The notes under the pieces are model-generated. The model did no database searches. It saw nothing but the letters and a program-made list of their open reading frames with translations, and had not been told where the DNA came from. The position numbers were made by a program, and so were the translations under genes. Of a DNA stretch of 64,000 nt, positions 50,866 to 59,913 are shown piece by piece. The stretch is from positions 1 to 64,000 of the forward strand of contig CAJUKU010000009.1 in assembly GCA_910587425.1 (NCBI GenBank), given 5' to 3'. Every line of letters begins with the position of its first letter. The first letter of the stretch is position 1. This stretch comes from an uncultured Muribaculaceae bacterium. GTDB taxonomy: Bacteria; Bacteroidota; Bacteroidia; Bacteroidales; Muribaculaceae.

Positions 50866-51990
50866 TCAGCAGGAGGTGCGGCGGTCCATAGCGCGCCATA
50901 CGTAGGCGATGTAGGCTATGACAAAGGGCACTATGAGCGATACCCAGCTCATGACCTGCAGGGTGAACTGCGTAGAGGAGCTGTTGCGGATGGTCAGCGA
51001 TGATGCGGTGTCGAGCAGCGAGGGGTAATAGGCGGTGTCGTTGTAGCCGGCTACCCAGAAGAGCGACATTACCACGAGGATGGTGCCGATACCGGCTGCC
51101 CAGATGCCACTGCGGAAGGTGGCGGAGAGGATCGTACGGATAATGCCGTAGAGCACGGCGACGGTGCCAACAAGGAATGCCACGGCAGCTGCGGGAAGAG
51201 CGAGGAAGTTCTGCAGATATGCGTAGGGCACGCTCTGCGGCTCTCCCTCATAGAAGGTGCGTATGCCGGGTGATGTGAGCAGGAGTATCGCGAACGCTAT
51301 GAAGAGCACGGCGAATACTGTGCCGTTGACCAGGACCTGAAAGCGCATACGCCCCTGGAAATCGCTGTCGGCTGGAAGTGCGACGTTGTTGCGGAGATAG
51401 AGTGCCCCGAGTGTGCGCGCCAGGAACAGCACCGTGAAGCCGAGGACGAGGTTACGCCAGTTGAATATAGCCTCAAAGCCATGCGTCGGCGCCCAAACCG
51501 AGATGACCGGTGATCCGGCGTCGAGGATGCGTGTCTTCGTCACGGTGAACTCTGCGCCGAAGAAGAACATTGCAACAGCGACGCCGAGCAGGATGCAACC
51601 GAGGCATCCGTTGATGAAGAGGAACGTATCGTAGGTGCGTGTGCCGAACAGATTGCCCGGTTTGGAACGGAACTCGTAGCTCACCGCCTGCAGCACGAAG
51701 CTGAACAGAATGAGCATCCAGAGCCAGTAGGCACCTCCGAAACTTGTGGAGTAGAAGAGCGGGAAGGCGGCGAAAAATGCACCACCGAACACCACGAGGG
51801 TGGTGAATGTAAGTTCCCATTTATGACCGAGGGAGTGGATCATATTGGAACGGTCGGAATCGGTCAGCCGGTCGAGGAGCATAGTCTGCCCACCCTGCAC
51901 GAAGAGCAGGAACACGAGCACGGCGCCGAGCACCGATATGAGCAGCCACCAGTAATCCTGGAGGAGCGCGGTATCAATCATAGCAATCAT
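50866..51990 (-). CDS. cydB: Cytochrome bd oxidase subunit II
   Basis: 374 residues with about eight to nine membrane segments. It pairs with CydA, supporting haem d binding in the terminal oxidase that reduces O2 with quinol. Its ATG overlaps the cydA stop codon by four bases (ATGA). Typical CydB blocks seen are WELTFTTLVVFGGAFFAAFP and SYEFRSKPGN. It allows an otherwise anaerobic gut bacterium to scavenge traces of oxygen. Confidence 0.95.
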   Translation of the reverse strand: MIAMIDTALLQDYWWLLISVLGAVLVFLLFVQGGQTMLLDRLTDSDRSNMIHSLGHKWELTFTTLVVFGGAFFAAFPLFYSTSFGGAYWLWMLILFSFVLQAVSYEFRSKPGNLFGTRTYDTFLFINGCLGCILLGVAVAMFFFGAEFTVTKTRILDAGSPVISVWAPTHGFEAIFNWRNLVLGFTVLFLARTLGALYLRNNVALPADSDFQGRMRFQVLVNGTVFAVLFIAFAILLLTSPGIRTFYEGEPQSVPYAYLQNFLALPAAAVAFLVGTVAVLYGIIRTILSATFRSGIWAAGIGTILVVMSLFWVAGYNDTAYYPSLLDTASSLTIRNSSSTQFTLQVMSWVSLIVPFVIAYIAYVWRAMDRRTSC

Positions 51991-53534
51991 TTTTCGGGAC
52001 CTTTAGAGATTTGTTTGAGCATGATGCAAGCCTCGGCGGCGAGGAGTGCGGTGAATACGGCGGCAAACATCCAGAATGTAGTCTGCACGGTAGAAGCCGA
52101 GATGTCGGAAATGGCGGCGCGTGTGGGCATCAGATCCTGGATAATCCAGGGCTGACGTCCGACCTCAGCCGTGATCCATCCGCACTCGGAGCAGATCCAT
52201 ACCACGGGGATGGTGAGCAGACCTCCCCACTGTATCAACCGGCTGTCGAACCATTTCTCCTTACGGTAGACGGCAAACAGCGCCACGACGAAGAACAGCA
52301 GCAAGTAGCCGCCGGCGCAGACCATTATGCGGAATGTGTAGAATGTCATAGCCACCGGGGGGATAGCCTCGGAGGGATCAGTGAGGTAACCGTAGCCGAA
52401 ATCGGCGAAGTGGGCGTCGATATCGTTGCGCAGCCGCTGCTGAGCCTCCTTGTCGCCCGACGCGAGCGCCGCATCGTAGAGCCGTAGGGCGTTGTGCGCC
52501 TCAAGTCCTGATGCGATGCGCTCGGCATAGCTGCCCGTGCGCACCGTATCGCCCTGCTCGTCAATCGTCATACCGTTGATAAGGTCGGTGATGCCGGGCA
52601 CGAACGAGTGGGGATCGTGGTTGGCGAGTATCGACAATCCGTAGGGTATGTCGATCTTGAAGAGGAAAGGATCTGCGTCGTTGTCGTAGCGCTTGTCGGG
52701 GTTGAGTATGCCGAATGCCACGAGGCTCTGCGAGCGTCCGCCGTTGTAAAGACCTTCCATTGCGGCGAGCTTCATGGGCTGCACGCGTGCTACATCGACC
52801 GCCGAGCTGTCGCCGGTCCAGAGTGTGCCGAGAATGCCGATCGTGCCGATCCATGCTCCGACCTTTATGGAGCTGATAGCGAAGTCACGCTCACGCTTGC
52901 GCATGAGCAGCCAGCAGCTGACACCGACAACGAACACTCCCGAGAGCACCCAGCCTGAGAGCACGGCGTGGAAAAACTTGTGGATCGCCACCGGTGAGAG
53001 CACAACAGCCCAGAAATTGTCCATGACGTTGCGCATCTGCTCCGGATCGAACCTCATGCCGACGGGGTATTGCATCCATCCGTTGGCTATCAGGATCCAG
53101 AGCGCGGAGAGGCTGGCACCAATAGCTGTGAGCCATGTAGCGGCGAGGTGGAAGCCGGGGCTGACCTTCTTCCATCCGAAGAACATCACGGCAATGAATG
53201 TCGACTCCATGAAGAAGGCGAGGAGTCCCTCGATGGCGAGCGGCGCGCCGAAGATGTCGCCGACAAACCAACTGTAGTTGGACCAGTTGGTGCCGAATTC
53301 AAACTCAAGAATGATTCCTGTGGCTACGCCCATGGCAAAGTTTATGCCGAAGAGCGTCATCCAGAATTTTGTCATGCGCAGCCATTTGGGAGAACGGGTG
53401 CGGTAATACACCGTCTCCATCACTGCTATGATCACTGCAATGCCGAGCGTCAGCGGCACGAATAGCCAGTGATACATGGCTGTCAGGGCGAACTGCCACC
53501 TTGACCAGTCGACTACTGTTATCAGATCGTTCAT
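51987..53534 (-). CDS. cydA: Cytochrome bd oxidase subunit I
   Basis: 515 residues with about nine membrane segments. Haem ligand and quinol-site blocks are visible: SRWQFALTAMYHWLFVPLTLG at the N-terminus (shown by family, His near residue 22), GIVLEFEFGTNW-type segment near 75, and EVGRQPW near the C-terminus. The quinol loop (about 250-340) is of moderate length. It is preceded by a DUF4492 gene, the usual Bacteroidetes arrangement. Confidence 0.97.
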   Translation of the reverse strand: MNDLITVVDWSRWQFALTAMYHWLFVPLTLGIAVIIAVMETVYYRTRSPKWLRMTKFWMTLFGINFAMGVATGIILEFEFGTNWSNYSWFVGDIFGAPLAIEGLLAFFMESTFIAVMFFGWKKVSPGFHLAATWLTAIGASLSALWILIANGWMQYPVGMRFDPEQMRNVMDNFWAVVLSPVAIHKFFHAVLSGWVLSGVFVVGVSCWLLMRKRERDFAISSIKVGAWIGTIGILGTLWTGDSSAVDVARVQPMKLAAMEGLYNGGRSQSLVAFGILNPDKRYDNDADPFLFKIDIPYGLSILANHDPHSFVPGITDLINGMTIDEQGDTVRTGSYAERIASGLEAHNALRLYDAALASGDKEAQQRLRNDIDAHFADFGYGYLTDPSEAIPPVAMTFYTFRIMVCAGGYLLLFFVVALFAVYRKEKWFDSRLIQWGGLLTIPVVWICSECGWITAEVGRQPWIIQDLMPTRAAISDISASTVQTTFWMFAAVFTALLAAEACIMLKQISKGPEK

Positions 53535-53568
53535 AATTATTTATGGTTTTGTAGATTCATGTCTGCCA

Positions 53569-53841
53569 TCAGCGTGGCTCAGTCAGGCTTTGGCGAACTG
53601 CAGCCGCGCGGTCGGCATCGTTGTCGAAACGTGTGGCGAGCAGATCGGGGAAGAAAAACAGTTTGAATACCAGGAATATGATGGCAAGCTTGATCAGTAT
53701 CAGGATCCATAGCGAGCGCCCGACGGTCATGCTCCGGAATCCATCGGTGTAGAGACTGACTATGCGCCGGAAGATTCCCGGGCGTTGAGGCGGGGGATTC
53801 TGTGCTTCAATGTCAGCGTGGCGTCCGGGTGAGGGTTTCAT
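53569..53841 (-). CDS. DUF4492 family protein, cydAB-linked
   Basis: 90 residues with a single membrane helix (SLWILILIKLAIIFLVFKLF, about 43-62), flanked by a charged N-terminal region (FRRIVSLYTDGFRSM) that is the hallmark of DUF4492. Found almost always just upstream of cydA in Bacteroidetes; probably a small accessory or assembly subunit of the oxidase. It is 34 bp upstream of cydA and starts the operon. Promoter box at 53877-53884. Confidence 0.88.
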   Translation of the reverse strand: MKPSPGRHADIEAQNPPPQRPGIFRRIVSLYTDGFRSMTVGRSLWILILIKLAIIFLVFKLFFFPDLLATRFDNDADRAAAVRQSLTEPR

Positions 53842-53876
53842 AGAGCGGTATTAGCTGAAAATCTGTTAACCGGATG

Positions 53877-53884
53877 CAAACTTA
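53877..53884 (-). promoter_or_regulatory. -7 promoter box of cydAB operon
   Basis: TAAGTTTG on the minus strand, 35 bp before the DUF4492 ATG. Confidence 0.55.
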
Positions 53885-53929
53885 ATAAATCAATTTTCCG
53901 CTGGCAAATATTTCGGGGGCAAAAGCAAT

Positions 53930-54078
53930 CTAAGCCTTGCGTGGGTCGCCATTTTGCGTAACAAGATAGCGGCATACCGAGTCAGCATCACGTCATCTAT
54001 CTGACGTTGAGCACCCTTGGGCATGGGTATCATTTTGCTGACGTCAGCAAAATGATCTGATTTCATTACATATTGCAA
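53930..54078 (-). pseudogene. Frameshifted remnant of a dinD-like gene
   Basis: The minus strand encodes SDHFADVSKMI, then GAQRQIDDVMLTRYA, closely like the centre of DNA-damage-inducible protein D. Switching to another frame right after RYA gives RYLVTQNGDPRKA before a stop at 53930-53932, which matches the following DinD segment (ACYLIAQNGDPRK). Only about 45-50 codons of a gene normally near 280 codons remain. No intact copy is in the window. A scrap of a formerly larger insertion. Confidence 0.7.
54029..54056. repeat. Perfect 28-bp palindrome inside the dinD remnant
   Basis: ATCATTTTGCTGAC followed by its exact reverse complement, centred at 54042/54043. It overlaps the codons for DHFADVSKMI, so it may be inherited from the ancestral gene rather than an operator. 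Confidence 0.6.
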
Positions 54079-54097
54079 AAAAGGATGATTATAGAGG

Positions 54098-54133
54098 AAA
54101 TAGGGCGGATAGGGCGAATGGGGCGAATAGGGG
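54098..54133. repeat. 9-bp G-rich tandem repeat, four copies
   Basis: Units AAATAGGGC, GGATAGGGC, GAATGGGGC, GAATAGGGG. The same unit as at 25087-25113. Four runs of three or more G could form a G-quadruplex. Confidence 0.7.
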
Positions 54134-54144
54134 GGAGGGTGGGA

Positions 54145-56310
54145 TCAGGGGGTGGGTTGGGGGATGAGGTGGGTGGAGCGGAGGGTGAGGGTGGAGGCGC
54201 GGGCGGTGATGCGGAGGGTCAGGGTGTGGCGGAGGGGGGATTCGATTGAGCGCAGGATGACGGGGCGGGTGATGTCGGCGCCGTCGATACGCATTGCCGC
54301 GAGGCGCACGTTGCCTCCCGGTCCGGCTCCTATCAGTTCGACAATTCCGGTGAATGCCGTGGCTACCATATCGACACTCAGCGCCGCCACACGCATACCC
54401 TCCGGCAGATTGACTGTCGCGCTCCAATCAAATGCTCCGGGATCGGCGGTGTCGACGGGGTACATGTAGCCTTCGCTGTCCATCGCCGCCTCCGTTCCAT
54501 CTTGAAAACGCATGGTGGTCAATCCATAGTCCGCGTCGAACCCTATTGCAGCGACAGGGGCAGCGGTGGAGAGAATCTGCCGGACTCCGGATGAGGTGAG
54601 GAGTGCCACGCCACGACGCATCGCGATATAAATGCCACCGGGGGTGACGACGGCACCGTTCGCGGTAATACCGGGATGCAGCATTGTGGCGGCACAGCGG
54701 CATGCGGCGGTGTCGGCTGTCACGCCGAGTATGCCTTCGGAGGCTATAGCGTAGAGATGACAGCGTGAGGAATCCCATGCGGAGACCCCACGGTCAGCAG
54801 CCGCAACAGCCGTGACCGCCGATTCAGAGACCGTAGCCACTGCCGAGGGTAAACGCGGCGCACAGGCACCGGCGATCATCAGCACACCGTCATGCCTATC
54901 CATTGCCGAGGGGAGTCCGGAAGGGGTAAGCGCTGCGACAGCAGGCAGATCGACCGGCAGAAGTCCGGGAGCTACATATAGCGCAGAGCGGGAGGCGGCA
55001 TCGGCTGTCAAAGGGAGTACCACCTCAAACAGTGCGGCGCCGCGCGCGAGTGAAATGGTGATCTCCGTAGCCGCGAGATCGGGATAGCCTACGAGGGGCA
55101 CGACCTGCGGGGCACCATCGGAGGCTATTTTCACCACCTCACGCCTCACAGCAAGCAGGAGGTTGCCGGCACGGAACGCCACTGTCGCGTCAGCCTCGGC
55201 GGTTCCTCCCACGAGCAGTTCCGACGGGTGGGGACCGCCCCACAGGCGAGGGCGCACGCCGGAATATGCCACGGTATCGCCCGAGCGGCATACGAGCGTG
55301 GCTTCGAATCCGTGTGGCGGAGAGCAGCGGCGCAACAAGCGGCGGTCGGCTGACGGAGCACCCTGCGGAACCGAGCCGACAGCGTCGGCGACCGTGCGCA
55401 GATCGGAATCGACATCAGCCGTAGCGGGGAGGAGGAGGGTGATTGTGGTGGGGAACGGCGATGGCGCGAGGCGGCAAACCACGGTCATCACACCGTCGGG
55501 CGAAGCTGCGAGGCGGCGAACGCGCTGTGTGCGCAGCGGCGTGAGGTCGCCCCCTCCGGCTGTAGCTCCCGGAAGCGCCACGGAAGCCACTGGGGAGAGC
55601 GATGAACTGCGGTTGACCCGCAAAAATGCCTGAACTGCGGGATCTACGGGATGCAGCATCGGCGACAGCTCTATCTCGACCGCCGCCACTTCACGGCATG
55701 AGGAGAGTTCAGGAATGTCAGCCTCGACGGTAAAGGCACGGGCAACGAGGCGAAGTTCGCCGACGGTGAAACCTCTGCCGTCGGCATCGGGTGTGACATA
55801 AGCCTGCGCCGCCTGTGTGAGCTGCCATCCGGAGGGGAGAGCGACGGAAGCGGGTATGGACTCGAACAGCGTGCGTCCCGCATTGTCGAGTAACCTGTAG
55901 CGGGCAAGCAGAGGCTGGATGCTTACGGCACCTGCGGCAGCGGTAGCCACCAATGACGAGTATGCGGCGAGCAGGGCGCGGGAGTAGCGGGCGTTTTCTT
56001 CGAGCGACAGCGGTTGCACGGCGGCAACGTCGCCCGAAGTGCTGTGGAAGCTTCCCACGGTGGTGAACAGTTCGCCGGCATCGACCGCGCGGAATGTCAA
56101 TGCGGGATAAACACCGGGAAAGAAATCGGCGGCGGGCTGCGCAGCTGTAGGAGACGACGGAAACTGCAGGCTTGGCATGAGTGTGAGTGGTGCACCCTTG
56201 AATGAGGCGTAGAGGTTGCGGCACACGGTGACAGGACAACCGTGGCGCAATCCTTCGGCGGGGATTGACAGGGCGACTGAAGATGAAGAGTGACGGCGGG
56301 ATGATGCCAT
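54145..56310 (-). CDS. Large protein of unknown function
   Basis: 721 residues with no signal peptide or membrane segment, rich in Ala, Val, Ser and Thr, and with a repeating beta-strand character. The N-terminus carries AEGLRHGCPVTVCRNLYASF and a region with LFTTVGSFHSTSGDVAAV. The centre has beta-propeller-like turns (ASEGILGVTADTAACR, then PGGIYIAMRRGVALL), suggestive of a repeat fold. I do not recognise the family; a phage or element structural protein is possible but unproven. It is monocistronic, with a TAACTTTG box at 56345-56352, divergent from uvrD. Confidence 0.7.
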   Translation of the reverse strand: MASSRRHSSSSVALSIPAEGLRHGCPVTVCRNLYASFKGAPLTLMPSLQFPSSPTAAQPAADFFPGVYPALTFRAVDAGELFTTVGSFHSTSGDVAAVQPLSLEENARYSRALLAAYSSLVATAAAGAVSIQPLLARYRLLDNAGRTLFESIPASVALPSGWQLTQAAQAYVTPDADGRGFTVGELRLVARAFTVEADIPELSSCREVAAVEIELSPMLHPVDPAVQAFLRVNRSSSLSPVASVALPGATAGGGDLTPLRTQRVRRLAASPDGVMTVVCRLAPSPFPTTITLLLPATADVDSDLRTVADAVGSVPQGAPSADRRLLRRCSPPHGFEATLVCRSGDTVAYSGVRPRLWGGPHPSELLVGGTAEADATVAFRAGNLLLAVRREVVKIASDGAPQVVPLVGYPDLAATEITISLARGAALFEVVLPLTADAASRSALYVAPGLLPVDLPAVAALTPSGLPSAMDRHDGVLMIAGACAPRLPSAVATVSESAVTAVAAADRGVSAWDSSRCHLYAIASEGILGVTADTAACRCAATMLHPGITANGAVVTPGGIYIAMRRGVALLTSSGVRQILSTAAPVAAIGFDADYGLTTMRFQDGTEAAMDSEGYMYPVDTADPGAFDWSATVNLPEGMRVAALSVDMVATAFTGIVELIGAGPGGNVRLAAMRIDGADITRPVILRSIESPLRHTLTLRITARASTLTLRSTHLIPQPTP

Positions 56311-56344
56311 GGGTGATGACGGTGTGTGGATTGAGATTGCGCCA

Positions 56345-56352
56345 CAAAGTTA
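56345..56352 (-). promoter_or_regulatory. -7 promoter box of the 721-residue protein gene
   Basis: TAACTTTG on the minus strand, 34 bp before the ATG at 56310. Confidence 0.55.
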
Positions 56353-56429
56353 CCCGTCGGATGTCGCGGAGTGAATGCGAAACGCCCCATATCCTGCTCC
56401 GACAGCCGGTAAAATCGGAAATAAATCTG

Positions 56430-56437
56430 TAACTTTG
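56430..56437 (+). promoter_or_regulatory. -7 promoter box of uvrD, implying a leaderless mRNA
   Basis: TAACTTTG lies only 7 bp before the uvrD ATG at 56445, so transcription would begin at or next to the start codon. Confidence 0.5.
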
Positions 56438-56444
56438 CCACGTA

Positions 56445-58748
56445 ATGTCGACAGATTTTCTAAACGAACTGAATCCGCAGCAGCGCGACGCGGTGGTGTA
56501 CACCGACGGACCGTCGCTGGTGATCGCCGGGGCAGGCTCCGGCAAGACGCGCGTGCTCACTTACAAGATAGTGCATCTGCTGAACCAGGGCTACGAGCCT
56601 TGGCGCATCCTCGCGCTGACATTCACCAACAAAGCCGCGAGCGAGATGCGCGAGCGCATAGAGCAGCTCGTGGGTCCCGCCGTAGCCTCACGGCTGTGGA
56701 TGGGCACATTCCACTCGATCTTCGCACGGATACTGCGCGTCAACGCCGACAAGGTGGGCTACAAGCCTAATTTCACCATCTACGACGCGTCGGACTCCAA
56801 ATCGCTCGTAAAGCTGATAATCAAGGATATGAACCTTGATGACAAGATCTACAAACCGTCGGTTGTCGCCGGGGCGATCTCATCGGCTAAAAACGCGCTA
56901 ATATCGCCGGAGAAGTATGCCACGCTCCATGACGTAATGGAGGCTGACCGGCAGGCACGGCGCCCGCAGATCGTGGATATATACCGCGCATACCGCGACA
57001 GGTGTTTCGCCGCCGGCGCGATGGACTTCGACGACCTCCTGTACTACACCAACCTGCTGCTGCGCGATCATCCCGACGTGCTGCACCTATATCAGGAGCA
57101 TTTCCGGTTCGTGCTCGTGGATGAGTATCAGGACACCAACTTCGCGCAGCATGTGATAGTGTCGCAGCTCTGCAAGGAGCACCACCGGCTGTGCGTGGTG
57201 GGGGATGACGCACAAAGCATCTACTCCTTCCGTGGCGCAAACATACGCAACATACTGAGCCTCAACCAGTCGTATCCGGAGCTGCGCACGTTCAAACTGG
57301 AGCGCAACTACCGGTCGACACAGAACATCATAAACGCCGCCAACTCCCTGATAGACAAGAATACGGAGGGGATAAAGAAACATGTGTTCTCGGAGAACGA
57401 GCCGGGATCGCGCATAGAGGTGGTGCAGAGCTACAGCGACTATGAGGAGGGCTACATGATAGCCAACCGCATCAAGCAGCTGAAGATGCGCACAGCCGAC
57501 AGTTTCGATGATTTCGCCGTGCTCTACCGCACGAATGCACAGAGCCGCCGCCTGGAGGAATCGCTGCGCAACCGCAACATACCGTACCGCATCTACGGCG
57601 GACTGTCGTTCTACCAGCGCAAGGAGGTGAAGGATGCCGTGGCATATTTCCGTCTTGCCGTGAACCCCGCCGACGACGAGGCACTGCGGCGCGTGATCAA
57701 CTTCCCCGCCCGCGGAATCGGCGAGACTACCGTGGGGAAACTCACCCGCACCGCCATGGACTGCGGGGTGAGCATCATGGAGGTAATAGCCAACCCTGAT
57801 GTGTACCCGACCGGACTCAACTCCGCGGCGCTGAAGAAACTCGAGGCATTCCGCTCCATGATCGAGAAGTTCGGCGAGATGAACAGCCAGGGGATGCCCG
57901 CCGATGAGCTCGCTACCGCGATAATCGGCACTACGCGTCTGCTCGCGATGCTCGTGACCGACCGCACGCCTGAAAGCATCTCCAAGCAGGAGAACCTGCA
58001 GGAGCTGATGCGCGCCGCGAGCGAGTTTGTGGAGACGCAGAAGGAGGAGGGATCGGACGGTGTGAGCCTGTCGGATTTTCTCGGCAAGGTATCGCTCGCC
58101 ACCGACCAGGATTCGGACGACACCGCCTCGGAGCATGTGACGCTCATGACCGTTCATGCGGCAAAGGGGCTGGAGTTCAACAATGTGCTGATCTGCGGCG
58201 TGGAGGATGACCGCTTTCCGTCGGCTATGGCGGGAGGATCGCTGAGCGAGGTCGAGGAGGAGCGTCGTCTGCTCTATGTGGCGATCACCCGTGCCCGCAA
58301 CTTCTGCATGCTCAGCTACGCATCGACAGGTATGCGCAACGGACAGACGGCGGCGTGCGCGCCATCGCGTTTCCTGCGCGACATTGACCCGACCTACCTG
58401 AAATTCGCCAACGGCACCCCTGCGCCGGCAAGGAAGCCGATGCAGAGCGGCAGCTACGGCGCTACACCGACCATGCGCCGCACGCCGGTGATGCCGAGTG
58501 CACCGCGCACCACAACCACCACTCCCCCACCCCCTGCGCGAGCCCGACAGGCGGGAGGCGCGGACGGCGCGCGGATACATACCGTCGACGAGGTGCGCGT
58601 GGGGATGCGCATACGCCACCAACGTTTCGGCGACGGCGAGATCTTCAAGATCGACACCTCGGGCGCCGAGCCTAAGATAGCGGTGGTCTTCGACGAGACC
58701 GACAACCGGATACTTCTGCTCAAATTCGCCGTGTTCAAGATACTGTAA
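56445..58748 (+). CDS. UvrD/PcrA-type ATP-dependent DNA helicase
   Basis: 767 residues, superfamily 1A. Helicase motifs are Walker A AGAGSGKTR (about 27-35), TFTNKAASEMRERI (Ia), VDEYQDTN (II, about 225-232), VGDDAQSIYSFRGA (III), LERNYRST (IV), LMTVHAAKGLEF (V, about 565) and YVAITRAR (VI, about 610). A C-terminal Tudor/KOW-like module (VGMRIRHQRFGDGEIFKI) is as in PcrA. It unwinds DNA in excision and mismatch repair. Divergent from the 721-residue protein gene. Confidence 0.96.
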   Translation: MSTDFLNELNPQQRDAVVYTDGPSLVIAGAGSGKTRVLTYKIVHLLNQGYEPWRILALTFTNKAASEMRERIEQLVGPAVASRLWMGTFHSIFARILRVNADKVGYKPNFTIYDASDSKSLVKLIIKDMNLDDKIYKPSVVAGAISSAKNALISPEKYATLHDVMEADRQARRPQIVDIYRAYRDRCFAAGAMDFDDLLYYTNLLLRDHPDVLHLYQEHFRFVLVDEYQDTNFAQHVIVSQLCKEHHRLCVVGDDAQSIYSFRGANIRNILSLNQSYPELRTFKLERNYRSTQNIINAANSLIDKNTEGIKKHVFSENEPGSRIEVVQSYSDYEEGYMIANRIKQLKMRTADSFDDFAVLYRTNAQSRRLEESLRNRNIPYRIYGGLSFYQRKEVKDAVAYFRLAVNPADDEALRRVINFPARGIGETTVGKLTRTAMDCGVSIMEVIANPDVYPTGLNSAALKKLEAFRSMIEKFGEMNSQGMPADELATAIIGTTRLLAMLVTDRTPESISKQENLQELMRAASEFVETQKEEGSDGVSLSDFLGKVSLATDQDSDDTASEHVTLMTVHAAKGLEFNNVLICGVEDDRFPSAMAGGSLSEVEEERRLLYVAITRARNFCMLSYASTGMRNGQTAACAPSRFLRDIDPTYLKFANGTPAPARKPMQSGSYGATPTMRRTPVMPSAPRTTTTTPPPPARARQAGGADGARIHTVDEVRVGMRIRHQRFGDGEIFKIDTSGAEPKIAVVFDETDNRILLLKFAVFKIL

Positions 58749-58779
58749 CCTACAAACCTAACCCACCATACAACCACCG

Positions 58780-59913
58780 ATGACCGAATCTGAACTACAG
58801 ACCCCATACTATATCGTCGACGAGACCCGCCTGCGCCGCAATCTTGAACTGATCAAGGGTGTGGAGCAGCGCGCGGGAGTGACGATAATCATGGCTTTCA
58901 AGGCAAATGCACTGTGGCGCACGTTTCCGATAATAAAGGAGTACAGCAGCGGCTTCACAGCATCGTCGCTCAACGAACTGCGCCTCGGCACAGAGACACT
59001 GGGGGGCAAGGGGCACAGCTACTGCCCCGCCTACACGGAGCAGACGATAGGCGACTACATAGCCATGTCGAGCCACATCACGTTCAATTCGCTCAGCCAG
59101 GCGGAACGGTTTGCCGCCCGGGCGAAAGAGGCGGGTGTGAGCTGCGGTCTGCGCGTCAATCCGCAGTGCTCGGTGATCGAGACCGACATCTACAATCCCG
59201 CGCTGCCCGGGTCGCGTTTCGGCATGAGCGCCGAGATGCTGCCGGAGCGGCTGCCGGAGGAGATCGAGGGGCTGCACTTCCATGCGCTCTGCGAGTCGAC
59301 ATCGTACGACCTTGAGCGCGTGCTCGCGGCTTTCGAGGAGCAGTTCGGCAAATATCTCGATCAGGTGAAGTGGGTGAACATGGGTGGAGGACACCTTATG
59401 ACGCGCGAGGGTTATGACACGGATCATCTGGTGAGCCTGCTGCGCGGTTTCCGCGAGCGGCACCCGCACCTGCAGGTGATCCTGGAGCCGGGGAGCGCGT
59501 TCACATGGCGCACGGGCGATCTGGTGGCATCAGTGGTCGACACGGTGGAGAACCAGGGGATTCGCACGGCGATCATCGACGCCTCTTTCGCGTGCCACAT
59601 GCCCGACTGCCTGGAGATGCCCTACAAACCGACAGTCAGCGAGGCTCTGCCGGAGGATGCCACGAGCGGGTATGAGTACCGCTTGGGTGGCAATTCGTGC
59701 CTGAGCGGCGACTTCATCTCCTCGTGGCGGTTTGCCGAGCCGCTGCAGGAGGGCGAGAGGCTGACATTCGAGGATATGAACCACTACACGACAGTGAAGA
59801 CCACGATGTTCAACGGCATACAGCATCCCGACATACTGCTGCGCCGCAGCGACGGCAGAGTGGAGACACTGCGGCATTTCACTTTCGAGGACTATAAATC
59901 ACGCATGAGCTGA
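58780..59913 (+). CDS. nspC: Carboxynorspermidine/carboxyspermidine decarboxylase
   Basis: 377 residues of the fold-type III PLP decarboxylases. The PLP-binding Lys is in MAFKANALW (about 38-46). Other family blocks are HFHALCEST, WVNMGGGHLMTREGYD and LGGNSCLSGDF with the active-site Cys near residue 305. The reaction is the last step of the carboxy(nor)spermidine route to spermidine, common in gut Bacteroidetes. The stop codon overlaps the following glycosyltransferase start by one base. Confidence 0.93.
   Translation: MTESELQTPYYIVDETRLRRNLELIKGVEQRAGVTIIMAFKANALWRTFPIIKEYSSGFTASSLNELRLGTETLGGKGHSYCPAYTEQTIGDYIAMSSHITFNSLSQAERFAARAKEAGVSCGLRVNPQCSVIETDIYNPALPGSRFGMSAEMLPERLPEEIEGLHFHALCESTSYDLERVLAAFEEQFGKYLDQVKWVNMGGGHLMTREGYDTDHLVSLLRGFRERHPHLQVILEPGSAFTWRTGDLVASVVDTVENQGIRTAIIDASFACHMPDCLEMPYKPTVSEALPEDATSGYEYRLGGNSCLSGDFISSWRFAEPLQEGERLTFEDMNHYTTVKTTMFNGIQHPDILLRRSDGRVETLRHFTFEDYKSRMS

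Noticed and set aside
54029..54056. 28-bp palindrome as a transcription terminator
   Set aside because: No T-run on either side and no loop; it lies within the decayed coding sequence.
57087..58622. Long open frame of about 510 codons on the minus strand opposite uvrD
   Set aside because: Antisense shadow of a GC-rich helicase gene with all motifs on the plus strand; composition rich in His, Arg and Cys with no family likeness.
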